DNA of 24,339 nucleotides from an uncultured Bacilli bacterium (GCA_944372315.1 CALVYX010000029.1:1-24339); one strand, 5' to 3'. Numbered from the stretch's first letter, positions 6,080 to 14,579 are shown. The notes: generated by a model from the sequence alone, not told the origin. Numbers and translations are program-made.

Positions 6080-7684
6080 ATGAAAAAAAGTAGTAAAACA
6101 TTAATTTGGTTAATTTTGTTTATGGTGGTGTTTATTGGTTTAAGTTATTATATCATTTTGCCACCATTAAATATTCAAAGTCCTAGTTTTTGGGTATATG
6201 TTTTCATGAATATTATAGTTTTCTCTATTGTTAAATTCATTGGATGTATAGACATGAAAACAGGAGCTTTAAAGACAAAACGTGTATCTAAAATAACGAA
6301 AGGATTTTATATTGGGGTAGCAGTAGTTTTTTTAGGAATTATTGTTGTAAATATTATTGTTTCTCCACTTTTTAATTCATCTAGTTATGCTAAGAGAATT
6401 ACGATTAGGGAAGATGGAAATTTTTCAGAGGAAGTAGCAGAGGTTGACTTTAATACGATTCCATTATTAGATAAGGATTCTAGTCAAAAACTAGGAGATC
6501 GTGTTATGGGTGAGATGACAGATCTAGTAAGTCAATTTTACGTTTCTAACTTATACACTCAAATTAATTACAATGATGAAGTAGTTAGAGTAACACCGTT
6601 AGAGTATTCTGGAATAATCAAATATTTTACTAATCGTAGTGAAGGTGTAAAAGGGTATATTATAGTAAGTTCAACCGATGGTAAAGCAGAATTAGTTCAA
6701 TTAGAAAAAGGTATGAAATATATGCCATCAGCAATGTTTAATGAAAAATTAGAACGAAAACTTAGATTTAGTTATCCAACTGAGATTTTTGGAAGTGCTA
6801 GTTTTGAACTTGATGATGAAGGTAATCCCTATTGGGTTGTTCCTACTATAAAATATAGTGGAGTAGGATTAAAGGAAGAAATAACAGGAGTAGTAATTTT
6901 AGATCCTATCACTGGTGAATCAAAGAAATATAAAGTTGAAGATGTTCCAACTTGGGTTGATCATGTATATTCTGCAAAATTAATATTAGAACAAGTTAGT
7001 AATTGGGGATTATATAAAAATGGATTCTTTAATTCTATTTTTGGTCAAAAAGATGTAGTTGTTACTACCGAAGGATATAATTATTTAACTATGGATGATG
7101 ATGTATACTTATATACTGGTATAACTTCAGTAGCAAGTGACGAATCTAATTTAGGATTTATTCTATGTAACATGCGTACGAAAGAAACAGTTTATTATCA
7201 AGTTCCTGGTGCAGAAGAGTATTCAGCTATGGAAAGCGCGAAAGGTCAAGTGCAACAAATGAATTATACATCTACTTTCCCATTATTAATTAATTTAGAA
7301 GGAAGACCTACTTATTTAATTTCTTTGAAAGATAATGCGGGTCTTGTAAAAATGTATGCTTTTGTAGATGTACAAGATTATCAAAGAGTAGTGGTTACTG
7401 ACTCTTCTAAAGGAATCGATGTAGCGGCTAGAAATTATTTGACATCGAATCCAGTAACAGATACTAGTGAGATAAAAGAAAAAGAAATCGTAGTAAGTAG
7501 TATTACAAGCTCTATTATTGATGGAAATACTTATTATTATTTAAAAGATAATGAAGGTAAAAAATATAAAGTATCGATCAAAGTAGATGAAGATTATATT
7601 CCTTTTATAGTAAGTGGAAATAGAATAAAGATAGGATATCAAACTGAATCAGATGTTACCACAATAGTAAAGATCATTAGATAA
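6080..7684 (+). CDS. Large membrane-anchored extracytoplasmic protein of unknown function
   Basis: This 534-residue protein starts with three predicted membrane segments (about 8-30, 36-55 and 75-97). A large domain of about 430 residues follows and is probably outside the cell. The middle contains paired beta-rich stretches such as FELDDEGNPYWVVPT and GVVILDPITGESKKYKV (about 255-295), reminiscent of PepSY-like repeats, in which a strand ending in DP-x-TG-x is common. The last 65 residues look like a small beta barrel. No catalytic motif is seen, and I do not recognise the family. AGGAGG lies five bases before the ATG. It has its own promoter and terminator, so it stands alone between the ABC-F gene and the NatAB exporter. 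Confidence 0.7.
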   Translation: MKKSSKTLIWLILFMVVFIGLSYYIILPPLNIQSPSFWVYVFMNIIVFSIVKFIGCIDMKTGALKTKRVSKITKGFYIGVAVVFLGIIVVNIIVSPLFNSSSYAKRITIREDGNFSEEVAEVDFNTIPLLDKDSSQKLGDRVMGEMTDLVSQFYVSNLYTQINYNDEVVRVTPLEYSGIIKYFTNRSEGVKGYIIVSSTDGKAELVQLEKGMKYMPSAMFNEKLERKLRFSYPTEIFGSASFELDDEGNPYWVVPTIKYSGVGLKEEITGVVILDPITGESKKYKVEDVPTWVDHVYSAKLILEQVSNWGLYKNGFFNSIFGQKDVVVTTEGYNYLTMDDDVYLYTGITSVASDESNLGFILCNMRTKETVYYQVPGAEEYSAMESAKGQVQQMNYTSTFPLLINLEGRPTYLISLKDNAGLVKMYAFVDVQDYQRVVVTDSSKGIDVAARNYLTSNPVTDTSEIKEKEIVVSSITSSIIDGNTYYYLKDNEGKKYKVSIKVDEDYIPFIVSGNRIKIGYQTESDVTTIVKIIR

Positions 7685-7698
7685 TAATGATCTTTTTT
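7669..7698 (+). terminator. Terminator overlapping the stop of the membrane protein gene
   Basis: AAAGATCATTA (7669-7679) and TAATGATCTTT (7685-7695) form an 11-bp stem around GATAA, followed by more T residues. The stop codon at 7682-7684 lies in the loop. Confidence 0.85.
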
Positions 7699-7719
7699 AC
7701 TGTAATACTATTAACTATA

Positions 7720-7728
7720 TGATATAAT
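7720..7728 (+). promoter_or_regulatory. Extended -10 promoter of the NatAB-type operon
   Basis: TGATATAAT is a perfect extended -10, with no convincing -35. It is just upstream of the GGAGGG ribosome site at 7735-7740, so the mRNA leader is only a few bases long. Confidence 0.6.
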
Positions 7729-7744
7729 TTTGCTGGAGGGCTTT

Positions 7745-8503
7745 ATGATAAAAGTAGAAAACGTCAAAAAACAATTTATAAAAACAAATAATAAAAAAGA
7801 AAAGATTCCATTTTATGCAGTGAATGGTATATCTTTTACGGCTAATGATAATGAAATAATTGGTATTTTAGGGCCTAATGGTGCTGGGAAAACTACTCTT
7901 CTTAGAATTATTGCTGGTATTATGAATGCAACTAGTGGAGAAGTATCCATAGATGATATGAACTATAAAGAAAATGCTATTGAGATAAAGAAAAGAATTG
8001 CTTTTTTATCAGGTAATACTAAATTATATGAGAGAATTTCTCCTTATGAATTATTAAAAATGTGTGGGAAATTTTATGAAGTTGATGATAAAGAAATTGA
8101 AAAAAGAATTAATAAAATTTTTAAAATTTTAGATATTGATAATTTTAGAAATAATAGAATAGGTAATTTATCGACAGGACAAACACAAAGAGTTGGTATT
8201 GCAAGATGTTTAATTCATGATCCTAAATATTATATTTTAGATGAAGCAACTAGTGGTCTTGACATTGTATCTAGTCAAGTTATTTTAAATTTTATCAAAG
8301 GAGAAAAAGAGAAGGGTAAAACTATTATTTATTCAACGCACTATATGGAAGAAGCAGAAAATATTTGTGATCGAGTTATTCTTATGAATAAAGGTAAAAT
8401 AATTGCTGTAGGGACACCTGAAGATATAAGGAAAAAGACTAAAACTAAGACGCTACGTGATGCATTTTTCTCTTTAATAGGGGGTGTAAAAAGTGAAGAT
8501 TAA
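7745..8503 (+). CDS. natA: ABC transporter ATPase, NatA type
   Basis: The 252-residue ATPase has Walker A GPNGAGKTT (about 43-51), a variant signature LSTGQ, Walker B YYILDEATSGLD and a switch His in STHYMEEAE. The Q-loop region and overall order resemble NatA, the ATPase of the two-part Na+ extrusion pump NatAB of Bacillus, and more widely the CcmA/DrrA exporters. An upstream in-frame TTG at 7730 is not used here because the ribosome site GGAGGG (7735-7740) lies inside that extension and is correctly spaced for the ATG at 7745. The stop overlaps the start of the permease gene, so the two are coupled. The family is sure; sodium as substrate is inferred from the partner. Confidence 0.85.
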   Translation: MIKVENVKKQFIKTNNKKEKIPFYAVNGISFTANDNEIIGILGPNGAGKTTLLRIIAGIMNATSGEVSIDDMNYKENAIEIKKRIAFLSGNTKLYERISPYELLKMCGKFYEVDDKEIEKRINKIFKILDIDNFRNNRIGNLSTGQTQRVGIARCLIHDPKYYILDEATSGLDIVSSQVILNFIKGEKEKGKTIIYSTHYMEEAENICDRVILMNKGKIIAVGTPEDIRKKTKTKTLRDAFFSLIGGVKSED

Positions 8504-9650
8504 AACTATTTTTGAAATATTTAAAAAAGAAATAAGGGATATTTTAAGAGATAAAAAAACTTTAAGAATGATGGTGTTAGTACCACTTTTCTTATTCCCT
8601 TTAATAATTATCTTTATGAGCTATATTTTTGAAGCTTTAGATAGTCAAAGCATTAATAATTTTAATAATATTGGTATTAACTTTGAAACTAATGAAGTCA
8701 TAGATTCCATTGTCAATGAATTAGATATCAATACTACTTATGCTAATGATGAAGAATTAGGATTAATGTTAGAAGATGGAGAAATAAATGCTTATATCAC
8801 TTGTGATGATAATAAATATACTATTTATTATGATGAATCAAGTATTCAAAGTATTCATGCTTATGGATTAGCTAGTACTATGTTAGAAAATTATAAAATT
8901 GTTCTGCAAGATAAAATTTTAACGGAACAAAATGTTAATTCTAATGAAGTAATCAATGTGATACAAGTATCAGAAGTTAATGTATCAAAGACGAATAGTT
9001 ATTCATCACAAATAATTAACATGTTACCAGTGTTTATCATTATGGCAATAACACTAGCGGCTACTTATCCAGCAATTGATGTAACAGCTGGTGAGAAAGA
9101 GCGCGGTACTTTAGAGACTCTTCTTACTTTTCCAATAAAAAATAGTGAATTAATTGTTGGTAAATATTTAGCAGTAGTAGCATCAGCAATTTTATCAGCA
9201 ATTATAAGTTTTATAGCAACTTTTGGATCTTTCTTGATAATTCAAGAAAATTTATCTATTTATGCAACTAGTAAAATAACGTTATCCTTATCTTCTAGTG
9301 TAGCTATCATTTTAGTTTTAGTAGTATATTCCTTATTTATTAGTGGATTAACTATTGCTATATCAAGTTTTTCTAAAAGCTTTAAGGAAGCACAAAATGC
9401 TTTAACTCCAGTTAACTTTTTACCAATTATTCCAATGTTTATTATGATGATAGGAATTAATAGTAGTTATCTTATTTCTGTTGTCCCATATTTAAACTTT
9501 AGTTTAGCTATTAATGATATCTTAAATGGTAATGTGAATTTGATTTTTATGTTACTTATGTTTTTATCCACTATTGTTTATGCAGGAATTATGATTTTTA
9601 CAATTGTAAAATTATATAAACAAGAAAAAATATTATTTAGTAGGGATTAA
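8493..9650 (+). CDS. natB: ABC-2 permease, NatB type
   Basis: This 385-residue permease starts with GTG at 8493, preceded by GGGGGTG and overlapping the NatA stop by 11 bases. Its layout is typical of NatB and ABC-2 exporters: a cytoplasmic N-terminal tail, one membrane segment (about 26-46), a loop of about 120 residues outside, then five further segments. The segment PAIDVTAGEKERGTLETLL (about 192-210) is the hallmark coupling motif of NatB-type permeases. Together with the ATPase it would form an exporter for Na+ or a small toxic compound. Adjacent genes do not narrow the substrate. No terminator follows; the next gene has its own promoter. Confidence 0.85.
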   Translation: MKIKTIFEIFKKEIRDILRDKKTLRMMVLVPLFLFPLIIIFMSYIFEALDSQSINNFNNIGINFETNEVIDSIVNELDINTTYANDEELGLMLEDGEINAYITCDDNKYTIYYDESSIQSIHAYGLASTMLENYKIVLQDKILTEQNVNSNEVINVIQVSEVNVSKTNSYSSQIINMLPVFIIMAITLAATYPAIDVTAGEKERGTLETLLTFPIKNSELIVGKYLAVVASAILSAIISFIATFGSFLIIQENLSIYATSKITLSLSSSVAIILVLVVYSLFISGLTIAISSFSKSFKEAQNALTPVNFLPIIPMFIMMIGINSSYLISVVPYLNFSLAINDILNGNVNLIFMLLMFLSTIVYAGIMIFTIVKLYKQEKILFSRD

Positions 9651-9661
9651 AATAATTTTTA

Positions 9662-9670
9662 TGATATAAT
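9662..9670 (+). promoter_or_regulatory. Extended -10 promoter of the lipoprotein operon
   Basis: TGATATAAT is again a perfect extended -10 without a clear -35. Transcription would begin near 9677, leaving a leader of about 27 bases before the ATG at 9704. Confidence 0.6.
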
Positions 9671-9703
9671 TTATATGTAAATTATTTGAAAATAGGTGAT
9701 GAA

Positions 9704-10348
9704 ATGAAAAAAGTATTATATACTTTGTTAATAGCCTTTTTGGTAATCATTGTTGCAGGATGTAGTAATAAAGATACGGATGAATCTAAATTTAAAGAAG
9801 AATACGAATCTTTAAATAATGAGTATTTAGAAATTGATATTATAAAGGATAATAATATTAAATATTCCACTGTTAATGAAGTTGTTGATATTTTACAAAA
9901 TGGTACAGGAATTATTTATTTAGGAAATCCTTTAGATGCGATGAGTAGAAATGTGATTCCTGTGTTATTAGAATCAGCAAGTGAATTAGGAGTAGAAGAA
10001 ATTTATTATTTGAAGATAAAAAATGAAGATAGTGAAAATCAAATAGAGTCACTGACTCCTAGTATGGAGGATTATAAAACATTATTCGATGCTTTGAAAG
10101 ATAGTTTGAATAATTATAAATTAGAAGACAATAGTATTAGTCCTATTAATGAGGAAGACAATACCATTGTTATTCCGACTGTTATTTTTGTACATGAAGG
10201 AGAAATAGTTGGAACCCATACTAATAGTGTGAAAACTCATGTTGATCCAAATCAATTATTAACGAATGATGAAAAAAATGAATTAATGGATATTTATATT
10301 AATTACATACATAAAGTTTTAAATGATGTTTGTACGGAAGCGTGTTAA
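9704..10348 (+). CDS. Thioredoxin-fold lipoprotein lacking the CXXC
   Basis: A 214-residue lipoprotein. The N-terminus MKKVLYTLLIAFLVIIVAGC has a lipobox (VAGC) with Cys20 as lipid anchor, so it sits on the outer face of the membrane. The rest has a thioredoxin-like order: a strand GIIYLGNP, a helix with VIPVLLESASELGVEEIYYL, then a cis-proline-type strand IPTVIFVHEGEIVG. Where CXXC is expected the sequence is NPLDAM, so it cannot act as a normal disulfide enzyme. The only other cysteines are in the C-terminal VCTEAC. The layout recalls bacteriocin-transport accessory proteins. AGGTGAT precedes the ATG; an in-frame TTG at 9686 has no ribosome site. The next gene begins two bases after the stop. 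Confidence 0.7.
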   Translation: MKKVLYTLLIAFLVIIVAGCSNKDTDESKFKEEYESLNNEYLEIDIIKDNNIKYSTVNEVVDILQNGTGIIYLGNPLDAMSRNVIPVLLESASELGVEEIYYLKIKNEDSENQIESLTPSMEDYKTLFDALKDSLNNYKLEDNSISPINEEDNTIVIPTVIFVHEGEIVGTHTNSVKTHVDPNQLLTNDEKNELMDIYINYIHKVLNDVCTEAC

Positions 10349-10350
10349 AT

Positions 10351-10992
10351 ATGAGTAGTTTAAAAGAGTTAAATGAAATAGTATCGAATATAGAAATTAC
10401 GGAGAGAGGATTATTCTCTTTATATAAAGATGAGTTAGTTATCGTTTATCCTTTTTATGAACCTAGGATAGAAATAAAAGAGAAAGATAATAATTATAAT
10501 ATAACAATATCTAAAGATTATAAGATTTCTTCATATATAAAAGTAGAATCTCTTGTTAATAGTAAAATATATTTAATTTCATTTGAAGAAATAGGATTAA
10601 ATCAAGCTCTTTATTCCAAACCATTGTTAAATACTAGTTTAGATCATATACTAACTTCAAAAGATCTTAAAGACTCTAGTTTAGTTGAGAAAAGTCAATT
10701 GTTAAAAACTAAATATGAAGATTTTAAAGACAGTTATTCTCTTGAAGATGTTTTTAATGAATTTGTATCCTCTTTATTATTAGAGATACGAATGGAATAT
10801 TTATCTAGTAATAAAATCAATCTGGATTTAATCAAAGATTATTATGACTATTTAAAATTACAATGTTCGGATAAATCTGTGATTTACGATGATGCTTTTA
10901 ATAATTTGAAAAATCAATTAAAAGATAAAAGTGATACTGAAGTAAAAGATATAGTTCTTGATATTTTAAAAAAATATGATCATATAAATTAG
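10351..10992 (+). CDS. Unknown soluble protein, 213 residues
   Basis: I do not recognise this family. The protein is rich in Lys, Asp, Ser and Leu, without membrane segments, signal peptide or conserved Cys motif. The first 90 residues look beta-rich (IEITERGLFSLYKDELVIVY, then YNITISKDYKI) and the rest helical (from about 100, including YDYLKLQCSDKSVIYDDAFNNLK). The ATG at 10351 lies two bases after the lipoprotein stop, implying coupling; GGAAG at 10335-10339 is a weak ribosome site. An in-frame TTG at 10330 would overlap the previous gene and lacks support. The position, between an outer-face lipoprotein and a zinc-ribbon membrane protein, suggests a cytoplasmic partner of an envelope process. 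Confidence 0.6.
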   Translation: MSSLKELNEIVSNIEITERGLFSLYKDELVIVYPFYEPRIEIKEKDNNYNITISKDYKISSYIKVESLVNSKIYLISFEEIGLNQALYSKPLLNTSLDHILTSKDLKDSSLVEKSQLLKTKYEDFKDSYSLEDVFNEFVSSLLLEIRMEYLSSNKINLDLIKDYYDYLKLQCSDKSVIYDDAFNNLKNQLKDKSDTEVKDIVLDILKKYDHIN

Positions 10993-11007
10993 ATAGGAGT
11001 AGATATT

Positions 11008-11727
11008 ATGAAAAAAATTAATCTAAGAAATATTGATAAGAAAAAACTAGAATCAAGAATAAATAAAATTCCATATATTTTTATCTGGATATTAATGTTT
11101 ACTATTACTCCTATAGGAGTTTGGTTCTTTATTGTAAGAGTTAAGGAAAATAAACGTAAGATGTACAATTGGGGTAGAAATTTAACTGGAATTGGTCTAT
11201 TTATTCTGTTTATAGTAGGTGTAGGACTTTACTCTTTTCTAAAAGATGTTATAGATTTATATAATAGTGGTATGTCTTTAGATATGATTAATTTGATTCC
11301 TGAAGATGTTCATTTATATATCATAGGTATTATTATGCTTACTTCTTTTATAATTGGAGGACGTCTTTTAGTTAAAAAAGCTAGAATTGAACAGATATAT
11401 ACTAAATCAATTAATTTAGAGCATGAAACATCTATCAAAAAAATAAGTGAAAAATTAGATTTATCTATTAGTGATGTTAAAAAAAATATATTAGATCTTA
11501 AAGATAAGGATTATTTAATACCAATGGAAATAGATGATAAGAAAAATAAAATAATATATAAAGATAAAGGAAAAGATTCTTTTAATACTAAAGAAATTTC
11601 TAAGAAGAAACAAAAAGTAGACATGGTACAGTGTAAAAAATGTGGTGCTATTGTTCCATTAAAATTAGATGAATATGTAGAATGTGATTTTTGTGGTAAC
11701 GGTTTAATAGGAGATGATAATAATTAA
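11008..11727 (+). CDS. Membrane protein with winged-helix-like region and C-terminal zinc ribbon
   Basis: A 239-residue protein with three probable membrane segments (about 22-42, 58-80 and 102-122). A cytoplasmic stretch at about 130-170 (HETSIKKISEKLDLSISDVKKN then LKDKDYLI) reads like a helix-turn-helix or PCI-like element. A zinc ribbon follows at the end: CKKCG-x14-CDFCG. A Lys-rich linker (about 180-205) joins them. I do not know a named family with this order, although similar combinations occur in uncharacterised Firmicute membrane proteins. AGATAGGAG precedes the ATG, 15 bases after the previous stop, so it is the last gene of a three-gene operon. Its stop overlaps that of the convergent regulator gene. 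Confidence 0.7.
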   Translation: MKKINLRNIDKKKLESRINKIPYIFIWILMFTITPIGVWFFIVRVKENKRKMYNWGRNLTGIGLFILFIVGVGLYSFLKDVIDLYNSGMSLDMINLIPEDVHLYIIGIIMLTSFIIGGRLLVKKARIEQIYTKSINLEHETSIKKISEKLDLSISDVKKNILDLKDKDYLIPMEIDDKKNKIIYKDKGKDSFNTKEISKKKQKVDMVQCKKCGAIVPLKLDEYVECDFCGNGLIGDDNN

Positions 11728-11742
11728 TTATTATCTTTTTTT
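11716..11742 (+). terminator. AT-only palindrome and T tract at the convergent stops
   Basis: GATAATAATTAATTATTATC (11716-11735) is a perfect 20-base palindrome, able to fold as an 8-bp stem with a TTAA loop, followed by seven T residues. It covers the stop codons of both convergent genes. It is weak thermodynamically because almost every pair is A-T. Confidence 0.5.
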
Positions 11743-12143
11743 ATGCTTTTTTTCATATTTTTGATCGTAATTTCATCAACAAAATGTTCTATTTTTTCTA
11801 CTTGTTCTAATTTAAAATTAGATGTATTTAAATTTTTAAAAAATAAAGTTAAAGTATTATGTCGTTCTAAATAAAATTTTCCTAATTTTTTTCCTTCTTT
11901 TGTTAATGCTATATGTCCATATTTTTGAAAATCAACAAGATTTAATTTGCTTAATCGATTAACCATTTTGGATACGGAGGATGCTTTAACATTTAAAAGG
12001 ATAGATAGTTCTTTTACAGATATATTATCATTCGTGATTGTATTTCGATAAATCATTTCAATATAATCTTCCATGGCGGAAGTTATTTTTATATGCTCCT
12101 TTATTTTATATCCAGTTAAGGTATAATACTTTTCACTATTCAT
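11724..12143 (-). CDS. MntR-type DtxR-family metalloregulator
   Basis: A 139-residue DNA-binding regulator. Compared with B. subtilis MntR, all six metal ligands are present: Asp26 and Glu29 in MEDYIEMIY, His95 in ERHNTLTL, and Glu116, Glu119 and His120 in VEKIEHFV. These match MntR Asp8, Glu11, His77, Glu99, Glu102 and His103. The winged helix covers about 40-85 (VKASSVSKMVNRLSKLNLV). An N-terminal extension of about 18 residues is longer than usual; AAAGGAG before the ATG supports it. There is no C-terminal SH3 domain. The gene is divergent from feoA, with TTAGGTTA half-sites between, so it probably represses ferrous iron uptake and itself when metal is plentiful. Asp26, rather than Met, places it with MntR although the target looks like iron. 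Confidence 0.85.
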   Translation of the reverse strand: MNSEKYYTLTGYKIKEHIKITSAMEDYIEMIYRNTITNDNISVKELSILLNVKASSVSKMVNRLSKLNLVDFQKYGHIALTKEGKKLGKFYLERHNTLTLFFKNLNTSNFKLEQVEKIEHFVDEITIKNMKKSIKKDNN

Positions 12144-12158
12144 AAGCCCACGCTCCTT

Positions 12159-12212
12159 TTAGGTTAATACATATATTATATTAGAGTTAGATAAAGGAAA
12201 CTTCTAACCTAA
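12159..12212. promoter_or_regulatory. Divergent operator region with DtxR/IdeR-like half-sites
   Basis: Three related half-sites lie between the regulator and feoA: TTAGGTTAA (12159-12167), TTAGAGTTAG (12181-12190) and CTAACCTAA (12204-12212, TTAGGTTAG on the other strand). Outer and right sites form an 8-base inverted repeat; the middle and right sites pair with one extra A. The known DtxR/IdeR consensus is TTAGGTTAG followed by its mirror. A minus-strand TATAAT (12175-12180) for the regulator and plus-strand TATATT (12177-12182) for feoA lie between, so binding would block both. Confidence 0.6.
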
Positions 12213-12235
12213 TATATGAGGAGGATAAATTATTT

Positions 12236-12469
12236 ATGAAAGAGATGAGTTTATATGATGTTCCATTAGGAAATAAAGCAGTTGTAAAAAAGGTTATTTC
12301 TAGTGGTAGTATTAGAAGAAGATTATTAGATATTGGATTAACTCCAGGAACAGTAGTGGAAAGTACTTTAATTAATCCGGGAGGTAATTTAATTGCTTAT
12401 ATGATTAGAGGAGCACTTATTGCGATACGAGATGATGATGCTAAAAATATTTTAATAGAGGGGATTTAG
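12236..12469 (+). CDS. feoA: FeoA, ferrous iron transport accessory protein
   Basis: A 77-residue SH3-like protein. It shows the FeoA pattern: a start with an LYDVPLGNKAVVKKV strand, a central RRRLLDIGLTPGTVVE turn, and a final AIRDDDAKNILIE strand. FeoA binds the cytoplasmic side of FeoB and supports Fe2+ uptake. GAGGAGG lies about ten bases before the ATG. The feoB start is two bases after the stop, so the pair is coupled, under the divergent metalloregulator. Confidence 0.93.
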   Translation: MKEMSLYDVPLGNKAVVKKVISSGSIRRRLLDIGLTPGTVVESTLINPGGNLIAYMIRGALIAIRDDDAKNILIEGI

Positions 12470-12471
12470 TT

Positions 12472-14559
12472 GTGAAAAAGCAAAAGAAAAAAATTACTAA
12501 TGTGGATAAAGTTATTGCTTTAGCAGGGAATCCTAATGTAGGTAAAAGTACAGTATTTAATGCTTTTACTGGATTGAATCAACATACAGGAAATTGGCCC
12601 GGAAAAACTGTTAGCAATGCTAGTGGAGATTTTAAATATAAAGATCATTTTTATAAAATATATGATTTGCCAGGAATATATTCTATTTTAGCCCATTCAC
12701 AAGAGGAAGAAGTAGCAAGGGATTTCATTTGTTTTGGTAATAGTGATTTAACAGTGGTAGTATGTGATGCTTGTTCATTAATGCGAAATTTAAATTTAGC
12801 TCTTCAAGTAATGGAGATAACTAATAATGTGATAGTGTGTGTTAATTTAATTGATGAAGCTAAGAAAAAAGGTATCAATATAAACATGAATGAATTGAAA
12901 AACATATTAGGAGTAGAAGTTATTGCTACTAGCGCTAGATCAGGTAAGGGATTAGATGAATTAGCGAAAGCTATGGATAAATATAGTTTTAATCCTAACA
13001 AAAAAACAATAAAAGTTAAATATTCGAAAGAATTAGAACATGCTATTAATATCATTGAACCAGTAATAAAAAATAAATTGAATGGGTTGTTAAATAGTAG
13101 ATGGGTGGCGCTTAATTTAATCAAAGATAATGATGATTTTATTGAGTTGATAATGAATTATTTGGGTTATTCTATTTTAGATAATGAAACAATAACTGCC
13201 ATTAACAAGGCCAAAAAATACTTGCTAGATAATGATATTTTGGTAACAGAACTGGAAGATATTATTGTAAAATCAATTAATGATTTAGCGGAAGATATCA
13301 GTAACAGAGTTGTTACTTATGGAAAAGATGATTATAATAGACGTGATCGAAAAATAGATAAAGTTTTAACTAATAAAATAACAGGAATACCAGTGATGTT
13401 GTTATTATTTGGATTTATTTTTTGGTTAACAATAAAAGGAGCTAATTATCCTTCGAATTTTCTTAACAGTTTATTTTTTAGCATTGAAGAAGATTTGTTT
13501 TTATTTTGTAACTCTTTTATGCCATATTGGCTTAGTGATATGTTGGTTTATGGTATATATAGAACTTTAGCTTGGGTCGTATCAGTAATGTTACCACCGA
13601 TGATGATTTTTTTCCCTTTGTTTACTTTATTGGAAGACCTGGGATATTTGCCTAGAATTGCTTTTAATGTTGATAATTTTTTTAAAAAATGTTCATCTTG
13701 TGGGAAACAAGCTTTAACAATGGCTATGGGATTTGGATGTAATGCGGTAGGTGTTTGTGGAGCTAGGATTATTGATTCCCCTAGGGAAAGATTAATAGCA
13801 ATTATTACTAATAGTTTTGTTCCTTGTAATGGTAAACTTCCTACTTTAATTGCTATCATTACGATGTTTTTAGTAGGAGTGGGGACTGGTAATTCACTAT
13901 TAAGTGTTATTATTTTGATGTTAGTTATTATCTTTGGAATATTTATGACTTTTATTATTTCTAAGATATTATCGAAAACTATTTTAAAGGGAGTACCTTC
14001 TTCCTTCACTTTAGAGTTACCTCCCTACAGAAAACCACAAGTAATAAAAGTAATTGTAAGATCGGTTTTAGATAGAACAATATTCGTGTTAGGTAGAGCA
14101 GTATCTATTGCTATTCCAGCTGGATTAGTGATATGGCTTATGGCTAATGTTAAATTTAATTCAATTTCCGTTTTATCTTATACTTCGAATTTTCTTGATC
14201 CTTTTGCTAGTCTCTTAGGAATGGATGGGGTTATCTTGCTTGCTTTTATTTTAGGCTTTCCTGCTAATGAAATAGTGATGCCTATTATCATTATGAGTTA
14301 TATGGCAACTGGTAATTTAACAGATTTTAGTAATTTAACTGAATTAAAAACTTTGTTAGTAGATAATGGATGGACGATTACTACCGCTATTTCGGTAATG
14401 TTATTTTCTTTAATGCATTGGCCATGTTCTACTACATGTTTAACTATAAAAAAAGAGACTAAGTCAAATAAATGGACGTTAATTTCTATATTAGTACCTA
14501 CTTTATGTGGTATAGTTGTATGTTTTGCTTTTAATTTAATTGTTAATTTATTCATATAA
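12472..14559 (+). CDS. feoB: FeoB, ferrous iron transporter
   Basis: This 695-residue protein starts with GTG at 12472, two bases after feoA, with GAGGGGAT as ribosome site. The N-terminal G domain is complete: G1 GNPNVGKST (19-27), G2 around Thr46, G3 DLPG (65-68), G4 NLID (125-128) and G5 SARS (154-157). A helical guanine-dissociation-inhibitor region leads to membrane segments with two Gate motifs; GFGCNAVGVCGAR (about 420-432) carries the conserved cysteine after CSSCGKQALTMAM. A second Gate appears near LGFPANEIVMPII. It takes up Fe2+ across the membrane using the GTPase as regulator. The length is normal and no residue seems missing. A 9-bp terminator follows directly. Confidence 0.95.
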   Translation: MKKQKKKITNVDKVIALAGNPNVGKSTVFNAFTGLNQHTGNWPGKTVSNASGDFKYKDHFYKIYDLPGIYSILAHSQEEEVARDFICFGNSDLTVVVCDACSLMRNLNLALQVMEITNNVIVCVNLIDEAKKKGININMNELKNILGVEVIATSARSGKGLDELAKAMDKYSFNPNKKTIKVKYSKELEHAINIIEPVIKNKLNGLLNSRWVALNLIKDNDDFIELIMNYLGYSILDNETITAINKAKKYLLDNDILVTELEDIIVKSINDLAEDISNRVVTYGKDDYNRRDRKIDKVLTNKITGIPVMLLLFGFIFWLTIKGANYPSNFLNSLFFSIEEDLFLFCNSFMPYWLSDMLVYGIYRTLAWVVSVMLPPMMIFFPLFTLLEDLGYLPRIAFNVDNFFKKCSSCGKQALTMAMGFGCNAVGVCGARIIDSPRERLIAIITNSFVPCNGKLPTLIAIITMFLVGVGTGNSLLSVIILMLVIIFGIFMTFIISKILSKTILKGVPSSFTLELPPYRKPQVIKVIVRSVLDRTIFVLGRAVSIAIPAGLVIWLMANVKFNSISVLSYTSNFLDPFASLLGMDGVILLAFILGFPANEIVMPIIIMSYMATGNLTDFSNLTELKTLLVDNGWTITTAISVMLFSLMHWPCSTTCLTIKKETKSNKWTLISILVPTLCGIVVCFAFNLIVNLFI

Positions 14560-14579
14560 AAAGACCCAAAGGTCTTTTT
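14558..14579. terminator. Bidirectional terminator between feoB and the rhodanese gene
   Basis: AAAAAGACC (14558-14566) and GGTCTTTTT (14571-14579) form a 9-bp stem with a CAAA loop. The A and T flanks let it work for both convergent genes, and it overlaps both stop codons. Confidence 0.85.

Noticed and set aside
12159..12212. The inverted half-sites before feoA as a riboswitch or attenuator
   Set aside because: The arms match known DtxR-family operator sequence and have no T tract; protein operator is the simpler reading.
13548..14009. A 153-codon frame antisense to feoB
   Set aside because: It lies wholly within the feoB membrane region, has no ribosome site, and its composition mirrors the Gate segments on the other strand.
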